64,000 bases of DNA from Exophiala sp. HKRS030. Its lineage: Eukaryota > Ascomycota > Eurotiomycetes > Chaetothyriales > Herpotrichiellaceae. The notes under the pieces are model-generated. The model was not told the DNA's origin. It saw only the letters and a program-made list of their open reading frames with translations, and did no database searches. The translations under genes and the position numbers were made by a program. This document shows, one piece after another, positions 21,140-31,345 of the stretch (position 1 is its first letter; every line of letters begins with the position of its first letter). The stretch is taken from assembly GCA_023897205.1 (NCBI GenBank), contig JAHWDD010000005.1, positions 124,001-188,000 on the forward strand, given 5' to 3'.

Positions 21140-22205
21140 GGTGGAGCGAAGGTCGGTGTCCGATCACGTCTTTTGGGTTTCGGTGTTTATGGTGTGGTAG
21201 AGACAGTAGACCACCAGAGGAGGAGCGACGGTGGTTGTGATTGTGTGTGGTTGAGATACGTGTTATACTCTGGCGGCGACGAGCATTATATGTAACATGT
21301 AAATGTCGAGTGTGAAGTGCGCGGCTAAACGATGGTGCTTCGGTTAGGGTTTTTTGCTTTTTTGCTGTTTTGCTGCGATTATACACGCAACATAGCAGCG
21401 AGATGATGTTCAATTTTGTTGTGACGTGGGTGTCAAGGTCCGTACACAATGATCGTTACACGACGAAAAGGTATGATTTTTGCCCGTTGTTAGCTCTGAG
21501 GTCCATCAACTTGCCACACGATGCCATTCTGCGGACGGGAGATCATGGATTTACCATCATTTCCACAAATTTGGACAGCAACAAAAAGATGAAAAAGGAA
21601 GAAGGCCGGAAAAGGAAAAAAGAAGAAGCCAGCTAATGTTATTTAATAATGTTATGTACTTTTCTTCAGGTTAAATGGGAAAAGCCCCTCCCCCGGAGAA
21701 GGGATGTATATATACTCAAAATCAAAAGACATTTGGGAATTTGGATGCGGTAATGGAACGCGGGTAACGAGTTGGCAAGGGGAGTAACAAGATCTCAGTA
21801 TCTCCGCTGACCTTGAGAATTGCCCATAGTAATATCGTAGGGAATACAAGTACTCGGTAATACAAGAAGTGGAAAATGAGCTGCCGCTGTCCTTCTCTCT
21901 CCCGGTTTACGCGAGAGAAATTCAGTGAGTGGCTGCGGAACAATAACTTGTAGTCATGAGAATGTCTCGATTGGGCATCGCGGCAACAGCGGAAGATTCT
22001 GTTAGGGGGTTTCAAAAGGGCGAGATATTTTGGTATTGGGGAGGTTCCAAGATAGGTTAGACAGCCTATTTGATTTAAAGTAGCAACATTATGACGAGTT
22101 TTGAGTGATTTCCATCTTACAGTACATGCAACCTCTTCAATCATGGCAAAACGTTTTGGCACTCTGGTAGCGAGTATGGACTACCTTCGGACATGATTTT
22201 GTTTT
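21140..22205. other. Intergenic region between HPP and PSD-like genes
   Basis: About 1.07 kb: the promoter of the HPP gene (left part) and the 3' region of the PSD-like gene (right part). It is purine-rich around 21590-21640. I see no gene. Confidence 0.5.
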
Positions 22206-23654
22206 CTACTTCGACTTTGTTCTCACACGGGCCAATTCACTCCTGACAGCGACATTATGTTCAGGCTGTAATCCGGGAAACCCATCCAGCTCGACACCCT
22301 TTCTGAACAGCAGACAATGCGTGGAACCCCCGAAATGAAACATGCCAATCTCGTCCCCCTTGTCGACGTGCTGACCTTCCTCGACCGTCACGTCGCAGGT
22401 CGACACCTCACACATGCCGACGCCCAAAAACGCCATCAGCCCAATGTCGGGGTTGTCCGCCTCGAAGAACATGACGGCCCTCGTCGCCGTGGCGGTCAAG
22501 TATCCCTGGCTCGTCACCTGGCCCTCGGGGTCGGCCGACCGACCGCCGGGTCCAAAGTCCTCGAACAGCGGCTCCGAGTAGTAGGTCCCGTCGACGACGT
22601 ACGCCTTGACGAGTTTGCCGGACACGGGCGCGTGCCAGCGGTGGTAACTCAGCGCGCTCAGAAAGGCCTGGTAGACGGTGCCCCCGACGAACCGCTCCGC
22701 CAGGGGGTCCCGCGCCAACATGTCCACGACCGAGTACGGCTGACCCTTGAGCCAAAACTTGTCGCGACGCTTGACGTCCCTCGCGACGTTGAACGTCTTT
22801 GACTCGCACGCGTTGGCGATGACGGCGCCGTCGTCGGGACTGGCCACCGGCCGGACGCCTTCCCTGAAGAGCCTCGTGAAGAAATGGTCCCACGACGTGT
22901 ACCCCATGTGGGGGTCCGACGGGTCGCACTGGAACATCTCCTCGAACTTGTAGTCCGTCCTGCCCACGTTGGCCGTGTACTGGAGCTCGTCGTGCCCGTG
23001 GGGACTGAACCAGCTCCCCTTGGTGTCCTTTTCCAACACGTACGCCGAGTCCGGGGAACCCAAAAAGTCGGCCCACGCGTTCAGCACCTTCTTCAACATG
23101 ACATTCACCTCCGGGTCCAGGAAGACGGCGAACCCGCTCTTGGTGCCCATGGGCCAGTCGAAGAGGGCGTTGAAGGGGAGTCCCACCAGGCCGACCCGTT
23201 CGGACTTGTCGTTCCACGACGGCGCCGTGGTCAAGAGGTGGTTGATGACCCTCAGCATGTGGACGTGGTCTCTGATGGTCGGTTGGCCCGCCTCCCGCCC
23301 GCGGGGGTCCGTCCTGTACGGCTCCTTGTTGGGGATCTGTTCGAACATGGACGAAAACAAGAGCCAGACCCGCGTGTTGTTCTCGATCAGGTCCTGGAAC
23401 TCTTGCACCACGGGGTGTAGGTCCGTCGGGTTCCGGTCGACGTGGTCAATCACCCCCGCCAACCATTCCTTGTGAGCCCGGTGATCGTGAGGGAGCCATT
23501 CGCCGATCCTTTTTGGAGTCAAGTCAAGTCATTACTGTCCACTCTGTTCTGGCGAGTGGGCGGCAGGTCCAGGTAGGTACCCTGGGGTAGTGAGGGAGGT
23601 AAGTACTTGCCTGTGCGTGTGATGCTCTGCAGGAATGTTCTTTTCGTGTTTCAT
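22206..23654 (-). CDS. Phosphatidylserine-decarboxylase-like pyruvoyl enzyme (possible aromatic amino acid decarboxylase)
   Basis: Exon 2 is 22206-23508. Its open frame has no ATG at the 5' end, only TTG after an in-frame TGA, so an upstream exon is needed. The best model is exon 1 at 23581-23654 (MKHEKNIPAEHH...) with a 72 bp intron (GTACCT...AAAAG), 458 residues in all; exon 1 is less certain than the rest. Visible motifs: HPVVQEFQDLIE, GYTSWDHFFTRLFR, ACES, SYHRWHAPVSG, and the self-cleavage site FHFGGSTH. Cleavage before Ser420 would give a 39-residue alpha chain with an N-terminal pyruvoyl group. The long N-terminal domain and layout resemble the non-phospholipid branch that includes mushroom PsiD (L-tryptophan decarboxylase) rather than mitochondrial PSD1, which has a membrane anchor and LGST site. 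The substrate is unknown. Confidence 0.82.
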
Positions 23655-24627
23655 TTTTGGTTGTTTTCGTATTTTGGAGTTTGTGGTCTTTGTTTTGTGT
23701 CCCCAAAGATGTGATCACAGGGTGATGGATGTTTTGATGAGGTGAGGTGTTCAAGGTATGGAACTGTTGAGTTTCTAGCTTTGATAATGCGCTCACGACC
23801 AGTACAAGCGAGGACAGAATGATTTTTTAAAAGCAAAACAACTTTTCTTGATGAGAGGAAGAAGAAAATCACCTCTAATCTCTCTTTTCTCTCGCTCTCT
23901 CTCTCCCTCTTTCTCTCCCTTGTGTTTGAGCCGTAGAAAACCGACCGACTTGCGTAATCAAGGGTTTTCACAAACAAAAAAAAAGGGTCGAGTGATGCAA
24001 TGTATCATTTGTAGGTATTGTACTCCGTCCGGGACGGTGTATTTGTCCCGGAACGACACTACGTCACTATTTTCCTAATACTACAAACACAGAAAATCAT
24101 GGTCCACCACCACTTTGATGAAGATGTACGAGGACATACACAACATGCATGTGCGTACTCATCCTATGTAACATGGAACACTGACTTTTGACATGACTGA
24201 GATGAAAAACCTGTTGCTGTGCCTTTATAATCTTTTGGTCACTTTTTAAACCACGTACACGGGTTGATTGATTCCTTGTTTTTTTTTGGCTACATACCTG
24301 GGTAAATCTTTCACACGCAGAATCGCCGCGCGTCACAGCTTCCCTCGACCAGATCTCAACTCACCACCTTCATGTTCAATTTGAAACTATTCCAGTACGA
24401 AATTACCATGTATTTGTTGATTTTGGTCCCCATGCTTTTGGAAAAGAACTTCCAGAGTTCTGACTCTGCCTCCATCTCCCAACAAAAGAATCCCTGATTA
24501 GGTTATTTTTATGTTGCCCATGCCCTCCCAAGTAAAACCAAAAAAAAAACACCCACAATCAGAATATAGCCGATTACCGCCCGTTTTCGTTACATACCCA
24601 AAATCGTGTCCTTGTTGTTTGCCGTTT
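23655..24627. other. Intergenic region
   Basis: The promoter of the PSD-like gene and the 3' region of the large membrane protein gene. A CT-rich stretch (23875-23925, revealing a GA-rich strand in gene orientation) is a likely promoter element. No gene is supported. Confidence 0.5.
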
Positions 24628-27600
24628 TCAACTCCAATTCTGCCAAACACATTCACACCCACCCGTACCACCGTCGATGCCGCCCGCTTCAGGGTCAAAA
24701 TCGTCATCGGCGGTCGGATTTCCACCTCCCGCTCCTCCCTCCTCCACCAAGGGAGGTGCAGGGTTGATCAAGTGTCCGCCGACGCCCCTCAGCTCCGGCA
24801 CAATGCCCTTGACGCCGTCCTGAATGACCTGCAGATCGTCCACGCCATAGCAATACACGGCCTTCTTGTTGATGTTTCCCCCATGCCGGTCGAGACGGAT
24901 TGTCGTCGGGTAGGGAAACGACCCAGGACGATTGAAGTCGGTGGCCGAAGAGTTTCCAGGCCCCGAGTTGTTGTTCGATGTGGTCGGGCTGAGCAGCGCT
25001 CCACCGAACGCAGGGTTCGTCCAAATCCTCACCAAGAATCGAGTCTGACTCAAGGTGCACCGTAAACGCGACTGGTCTCGTGTACATCCGCCATTTTGGT
25101 CGGCCGGGTCGATCCCGTCATTGACAGAGAAGCCTGACGTGTTGAGTGCTGCAGTCGAGCGCAAGAAAATCGCCTTGTCGTAGTACATGTAGAAGCCAAA
25201 GTGCTCGTCCTGCTGTCCGCGGTTGTACAGTTTGATCGGCTGGGACGTAGGGTACGGTGACGTCGGAAGTAGGTTGGCTGGAGCTGCGCTTCCATCGTCG
25301 AGTACGTCCGGTGCAGGGATGATGTTTGAATTGTTACCATCTCGGCTCGAGAGCAGTTTGGAACTTGTGAAAGCGCTCTGGGTCGTATTAAACGGGTCGA
25401 GAGGAAACACTGGGAGGAACGTCATAAAAAATGGAGTGTCTTCACCCTGGAAAGGCTCGGTGATGTTGTCGGTCGTATTACCCATGAATATCTGATCTGC
25501 TCGACTGGGGGGCGTCGGGTTCGGGTCGAAGAGATCATTCGTGAATGGGTCACTTGCTCGACGGCCAAGGTCTTCTGATCTCTTCCTTAGGTCTTTCACA
25601 GGAATCGTCATGTTGGCTGGCACCGTGCCATTTTTGAATGTGATCTCGAAGCGGAAGTTTGGCTGATCTGGATTGTTCGGCGCTATCTCAGCCTGATCTT
25701 CTTTCGGCAGTGCGCAGCTCCACATCGTGGTGGGTGCTACACACCGAGGTTGCTCCAGGACGGCGTCGGGCATCGCGATGGTAGAGATACCTGTCGGGAT
25801 GGGAGGATATCCTGTCAAGTTGAGCCACTGGCTCTGAACAGGAGTGCCGTCCCCATGACGAGTGAGCAAGGTGGCAAGAAGAATGCAGGCTATCACAATC
25901 AATAGCAAAGGAACCGCCACAATGAGAGTCCATTTTCGCTTCTTGGACTTTGAGTCTGCCTCGATTTTCTCTCCCTTCTTGAATAAGGATTTGATTTTGG
26001 CAAACACCCCGGGTTTCTTTGACACGTCGCTGTTACGGCGCTTGGTCGATGCTGGCTTCTGCGAAGTCGATTCACTCATATCTCGGTTTAGCGTTGCAGG
26101 CATGGCATGGACTTCAGGGCTCTTCCTTGCCTCGTACAGAAACGGTGCAGGTGCAGGTGCAGGTACAAATCGCTCTGAATAAGTGGTATGATGGTGTACT
26201 GTCACCGATGCTGGTTGTGTTTGATCCCACGTTTGATTCTCGGCCGGTTTTCTCGTTTGCTTTAGCGACCGAATTGCATGTGAGTTTGATGGGTGGCTGA
26301 TCTCTGACATAGGTACGTCTCCTTGAGATCTCATGGCTTGCTGCGTGGCTGGCGAAATTGGGCCGGGCGACTGCACTGCTGCTTGAATGACTTCACGCGG
26401 CATCACTGCTACCGAACTAGGTAATTGGGCAATTTGCCGGGTAGTCCTTTTACTAAGACCGCGTACTTGTGCCGGTGGAGATTGAATGTCATCCTGCATT
26501 TCTCTGGCGCTGCTCGATTCGTCCTCGCAGATTGCTTCCATGACCGCAGAAGTGGCAATAGCAGGAGCCCCGATCGCTCTAGCCTTTGTCACAGTACCTG
26601 TATTTGCATCTCTTACATTTGGGGAGAGTTCTTCAGGCTCGGATTGTATAGAGGCGAGACTCTTAACCCTGTTTTCCGTAGTCCCATCCAGTTTGGTGCC
26701 CTTCAAAGACTTTTCGGCGTCAACTTCGTGGGAAGTAGGGTTGCCTCGCTCTTCGTGCTCGAATATTGAGTGGAGTTGTGGCAGTCTCTTCGTACAAGAA
26801 TGATTATTGCATTCGAAATAACGGACACCACTTAATTGCTCCACGGCGCACGCATGGTAATATTCTGCAGCAAGTCCCACTTCAGCTCCGGCGAGAGTCT
26901 CGAGGGGAAGGTTCCTCTGAGCGTCTAGTGCAGAGGTATTATCTGTTTGTAGTTGTGAGGGATCGACCATTTTGTCGTGATGCTGCTCCTCCACTCCCCG
27001 GGACTTGGCCCAAAAGGTCCACCTGGCAGATATGCTTGCTCTAGGACTAGCCAGGCCAAGACGTCTGGGCGTCTCGGGTGATTCTGCGAAAAGAGACGAA
27101 ACAGAGGAGTGTTTATCAACCTCATTGAGGGTAGAAATTGGCGGCATCGGCGGTCTTTCACTGTCGTTGGCTCGGACCCTCTCCGATATGGTCCCTTTTC
27201 TGGACAGCATTGGCGAGAGCATGAGATTCCACCAACCCTGCGATCTATGTCTGGCCTTGTCATCTTCTTTGGGCAGAATATGTTCTTGGCTTCCTGAAGA
27301 GGCTCTCCGAACACTCTCGGGGTACCGAGTCCCTTTGTCTTCCTCATATGCAATATCATCTTCGTGATTGGGCTTCGATTCGTAGATTCCTTGGACTACA
27401 CTAGCTCTTGCGACAGGCATGCGGTCTTTCTTGTGGATCTGGGGTACCACCGGTACTGGAGGTAAAGCTTCTCTTCTTGGATCGTTGAGTCCGGAGTGCA
27501 CACTATAGATGCTGGAAGAAGGTCGCACTTTGCGCATGAAAGAAGGTTTCCAAGATTCTCCATCTTCGGCTGGGGTAATGACAATTGCTGGGGTCTCTGG

Positions 27601-28446
27601 AGTTTTTGTCGATATGGTATCATTAGCGACGTTTCTCGACTGGTGAGTATTTGCTTCATTTGAGGGAACGCTTAGTCCAATGACAACAGAGCTTCCATCA
27701 GCCGACTGGTCTTTGCTGTGTGCAGAGTCTAGGTCAACTGTGGCCAAAGAATCGTGATGGATGACCGACGTTGCGCTTTTGGCACCATCGGCAACCTTTC
27801 TGCGAGTTGTCTGTAAATCTCGCCATTTCGAATATGCAGCACGAGCAGGGTTTCTGTCGTGACCTGAAGTACAGGTTTCCGCGGTGTTCGCAGCCACAGA
27901 GTGTTCCAAAACCAAGTTGATTGTTGTTTGATTGACATGTTCGGCTTTTGCAGACACCACAGAAGCGGCGTTTCTTTGTCCAATTCGGGGTCGTTGCGAC
28001 TGCACTTGATCCACCACAATCCCTTCGTATTGAGATCTCAACAGTGGATTTGAGAAATTTGTAACAATATTCAACCCTGGACGTCGCTTGTTTTCAAGAT
28101 TCAAAGTCGATGTTCCATGCTTCTTGGCCTTAGTGGGATTTTGCTGTGTCGTAGTGGAGGATGAATGACCCCTTTGGGCATCTTGACTGTATCTTTCTAG
28201 GTAGAATTGGTCTGGTCCACTAGAAGAGCTGCTTTCATCGTCAGAAATGCTGGATATGAAAGTTGACGAAGGCGAGGATCGATCATCAGGAGCCCGGTAT
28301 CCTTTACTTTGTGCTGGGATAGGAGAAGTCGCAATTGAGGGGCTTGACGGTAGTAAGTCATGCAAGGGAGCACGCCGAATTCGATATGTTTGTTGAGCAT
28401 CAACGGCTTGGGAGGACATTCTAGATGGCTCGAACTTGGTCACCAT
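24628..28446 (-). CDS. Large single-pass fungal membrane protein with disordered N-terminus (DUF7820-like)
   Basis: A single exon of 1272 residues from the ATG at 28446 (MVTKFEPSRMSS); a second ATG nine codons later is an alternative. The first about 830 residues are hydrophilic, Ser/Thr/Pro-rich and poor in predicted fold, with basic patches just before a single membrane helix (WTLIVAVPLLLIVIACILLATLL, given in part). The C-terminal about 420 residues look like a secreted-side domain with several N-glycosylation sites (NLT, NGT, NMT, NTT, NIT) and conserved-looking Cys (CVAPTTMWSCALP, CTRDQSRLRCTL, CYGVDDL). The layout, including the PTTMWSCALP block, is that of a conserved Pezizomycotina family often labelled glycoprotease family; I see no protease motif. 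Type II topology is inferred. Function unknown. Confidence 0.8.
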   Translation of the reverse strand: MVTKFEPSRMSSQAVDAQQTYRIRRAPLHDLLPSSPSIATSPIPAQSKGYRAPDDRSSPSSTFISSISDDESSSSSGPDQFYLERYSQDAQRGHSSSTTTQQNPTKAKKHGTSTLNLENKRRPGLNIVTNFSNPLLRSQYEGIVVDQVQSQRPRIGQRNAASVVSAKAEHVNQTTINLVLEHSVAANTAETCTSGHDRNPARAAYSKWRDLQTTRRKVADGAKSATSVIHHDSLATVDLDSAHSKDQSADGSSVVIGLSVPSNEANTHQSRNVANDTISTKTPETPAIVITPAEDGESWKPSFMRKVRPSSSIYSVHSGLNDPRREALPPVPVVPQIHKKDRMPVARASVVQGIYESKPNHEDDIAYEEDKGTRYPESVRRASSGSQEHILPKEDDKARHRSQGWWNLMLSPMLSRKGTISERVRANDSERPPMPPISTLNEVDKHSSVSSLFAESPETPRRLGLASPRASISARWTFWAKSRGVEEQHHDKMVDPSQLQTDNTSALDAQRNLPLETLAGAEVGLAAEYYHACAVEQLSGVRYFECNNHSCTKRLPQLHSIFEHEERGNPTSHEVDAEKSLKGTKLDGTTENRVKSLASIQSEPEELSPNVRDANTGTVTKARAIGAPAIATSAVMEAICEDESSSAREMQDDIQSPPAQVRGLSKRTTRQIAQLPSSVAVMPREVIQAAVQSPGPISPATQQAMRSQGDVPMSEISHPSNSHAIRSLKQTRKPAENQTWDQTQPASVTVHHHTTYSERFVPAPAPAPFLYEARKSPEVHAMPATLNRDMSESTSQKPASTKRRNSDVSKKPGVFAKIKSLFKKGEKIEADSKSKKRKWTLIVAVPLLLIVIACILLATLLTRHGDGTPVQSQWLNLTGYPPIPTGISTIAMPDAVLEQPRCVAPTTMWSCALPKEDQAEIAPNNPDQPNFRFEITFKNGTVPANMTIPVKDLRKRSEDLGRRASDPFTNDLFDPNPTPPSRADQIFMGNTTDNITEPFQGEDTPFFMTFLPVFPLDPFNTTQSAFTSSKLLSSRDGNNSNIIPAPDVLDDGSAAPANLLPTSPYPTSQPIKLYNRGQQDEHFGFYMYYDKAIFLRSTAALNTSGFSVNDGIDPADQNGGCTRDQSRLRCTLSQTRFLVRIWTNPAFGGALLSPTTSNNNSGPGNSSATDFNRPGSFPYPTTIRLDRHGGNINKKAVYCYGVDDLQVIQDGVKGIVPELRGVGGHLINPAPPLVEEGGAGGGNPTADDDFDPEAGGIDGGTGGCECVWQNWS

Positions 28447-29810
28447 CACGTTACTGTGGTGCTCACAAGAAATGTTGGAGAAGTTCGAGTTGGATGGCTG
28501 GGCCCGGGACTTCAAAGGGGTCCTTCAGGTTAGGTTAGGGTGATTCGATTACTATGTTCATGTAAATGAGGGCATTGCTCGTGTAAGTTGATTCCGGCCG
28601 TAGGTGCAGAAACGACTATATGGTGAGAAATTCAACGCCCAAACGCGATGCTGTAAAAATGATTAATTGTTGAGATGCATATTGGAAGTGGTCGTAGTAC
28701 AATAGGAAAGACAATAGGAAAATAATGCTGATGAATAGAAGTGAGTGACACCTCAGGGAACAAAAAACCACAGCCAAAATGATGAAACAATTTGAGGAGA
28801 CAAACATCAGCATTTATCAGTCAAATCTTGAAAATCTTACCCACCAACTACGAAGCTGGGTATACTGACTCAAAAATCTCAAAATTGGCTGCCAGAGTCT
28901 CATGATAGGCTGATTGAGGCTGTTTGGATCTTTGAAGTCGCTTCCAAGATCCTAATTTCTGGGACAATGCGGAATCCCAAACATAGCAGCCAAGTTGGAA
29001 GCTCCATACTGATCCAGTATCATAGTAAGCCTCATTTTCAAGCGCATCAACCTGTTGGCAAGGAGTGAAAGGGACTGGTAGATAGATGAGAAACAAAATG
29101 AACGCGCGCTTAAGAATGTTTGATGTTGAGGCTGACCACGACCAATAGAACGCCGGTCACGTGGGTTTGTGAGACAGCCTCGCGCCGTGTTTCACAAGGC
29201 TGAAGAAGTGTGTTAGGAGTATTTTCGACCTTTTCAATCAAGTGTCTTGTGCTGGAGCTGATGGCCAGCGCAGATAAGACATTTTGCCCGGATCGAGAAG
29301 CCGGTTTTGAACAATAATTATTCATCTTGGATGATACTCGTACTATATATTTCCTCTGCGCAAGCTGACAAAAGACGGGCAGCTATTGTAGTTCATACCC
29401 CCGTATCTCTTTCACTGTAGGCGCATGACTCTCTCATGGCGGGACCTCAAAATTCATGACACTCGATCTAGTAATTCACACACAGATCCTCGACCGCGAC
29501 TCGAAGCTCTGGGAAATAGTAGTAAGGAAATCATCGCAGCCTGGACCTATTTTCACAATTGCACATCAATACATCGCTGCTGAAAGATGATATCGTAATT
29601 CGACCGAACCCATTCACATTAACAAATGGTGCCAGAAAATACCATCAGTCACCTTCAGATTGGAAGACCTCCATTTGATTAACATAAGAAAACAACGCCG
29701 CATGGCAGCGTCAGATGCACCACACTGGGTAGCGAGCGACCCAAACGATCCCGGAAAATATCATGTCTCTTTAGGTGGTTTGCATAAAACCGAACGAGCT
29801 CTTTTTAACA
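28447..29810. other. Intergenic region between membrane protein and bHLH genes
   Basis: About 1.36 kb. The left part is promoter of the membrane protein gene, with two tandem AGGTT units at 28528-28540. A CACGTG lies at 29158-29163. No frame here has coding character. Confidence 0.5.
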
Positions 29811-31345
29811 TTATCGTCGTTCTTCAGAATATTGTATACCTTGCATAGAATTTGTAGTCATGATTGGCGGTAATGTTCGGTTGGGCTCGCCGGCGCCATC
29901 ATGGTTGTTGAAATGTGATCCGTAACCGAGGGGACTCTGTGGTATCACGTTCGGCGGGGGAGGGAACGAACTCTGCGGTTGCTGAATGCCTCGCATTTGC
30001 TGGCTCATCTCGTGCATTTTCGCTTCCAGCTCTGCGAGCTTTAGTCTTTGAGATTCATAATCAACCCGCGCTTGTTTGTTTTGGGTTTCCAGTTGGGTAA
30101 TATAATCAATAGCTTGCGAGACATTAGCGAAAGAGTCAAGAAAATTTCAAGGTGAGGATGCTTACCGCGCGATAGTGTTTCCCACTTGCTTGATTTATTG
30201 TTCTGGCTGGCAGGCAGCCGAGCCCTGAGTTGCTCAAAGCAATCCTTCATCTCACTTCTGCGCTTTCGCTCCGCAAGCTTGTGTGTGATCCGAAGCTCTG
30301 GAGTTCGACTGTACGGCGTATTTCCGTTGGGAGAATCAGGATCACCTCGTAAGCTATCGACTTGTTTGTGTTGAAGGGAATGGTGATGAGCTTCTGGGAG
30401 TTCTGATAGATCGGCTGTCAGTATCGGTGAATAGTCATGGGGATTGGTGGATCTACCATGCTGTCCGAGAGGTAGTCGAGACGACTCAACGGTCAGGATA
30501 CTGCTAGTAAAGGATTCCGCAAAGCTGTTTCTTCTCGAGAAGGTGGAAGGCGCCCGCCCCTGTTGTCTAGGAGCAGCCTCAGGATCAGGAAAGGCATATG
30601 CCTGACCCCTAGTCGGAGCTTCTGCGCTGTACACTTCCTGCTTTGGATTTTCCAAAATTGGAGGCGCAACGCGTCCTCCTACGAACCCACTTCGTCCGCC
30701 ACGACTTGAAGCATAAGGAGCAGCTGGGTTGTTCATAGTGGAATAGCGGCTACCGTTATAGCCATTCTGTTGTATGCCCCGTTCTCTCTGAAGACCAGAG
30801 ACCAGCGAAGTCTGCGAAGCATTGGTGCTAGTATAGGGCGAAGTTGGCCCTAACCCTAAGTTGTTCATGCCGTGGTGAATGCTATTTGTGACGCTTCCTC
30901 GCCTAGATTCATCATAGTCTCCACTGCCACGGTGCTGATTTAAGTCAGAGGATGGCGTGGGAAGGCCATTTGTCTGGTGCGACAAAGCCGAATTGAACGG
31001 TGCGGGTGGGGCCGTGGTGTTCTCAGGTGTATATGGTGAAGGTCCCGTAGGAGAATGAGCGGAATTCAGATAAGGCATGGAGTTCGCAGAGTTAACAGAA
31101 GAACCTAAATGACATTAGCTCAAATATAAATCCTGTCGCGCAGGGAGAGACCAACGTGTTCCGGGTGTCATCCAACTACCAGAGTCTCTCTGCGGCGGCA
31201 GGATTGAAAGGTCTGGCGAAGGTCTGTCGATAGGTTGTACAGGCAGCTTTGAAGTCAAAGAAGCTATCGAAGGTAATGTCTGGGTGGTTTGGGGAATAGA
31301 ATGAGTAGGATTTGTCTCCCATGGACGGTGGCTTGTGGTCTCCAT
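29811..31345 (-). CDS. bHLH transcription factor
   Basis: Three exons, 31345-31156, 31104-30166 and 30112-29811, encode 476 residues; introns of 51 bp (GTTGGT...GCTAATG...TAG) and 53 bp (GTAAGC...AAG). The ATG at 31345 ([10 protein letters not shown]) is chosen because the frame upstream has no other ATG. The first about 300 residues are Ser/Pro/Asn-rich and disordered. The bHLH starts at [19 protein letters not shown] (basic region with the H-E-R pattern that reads CANNTG boxes), loop [10 protein letters not shown], and helix 2 is rebuilt across intron 2 ([15 protein letters not shown]), then a leucine/charged coiled coil of about 40 residues. It is nuclear and likely dimeric. Targets are unknown. 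Long spacing to the next upstream gene suggests extensive upstream control. Confidence 0.85.

Noticed and set aside
22408..23217. A 269-codon frame on the same strand as the PSD-like gene, shifted by one
   Set aside because: Off-frame reading of a GC-rich exon; Arg/Gly-rich with no motif.
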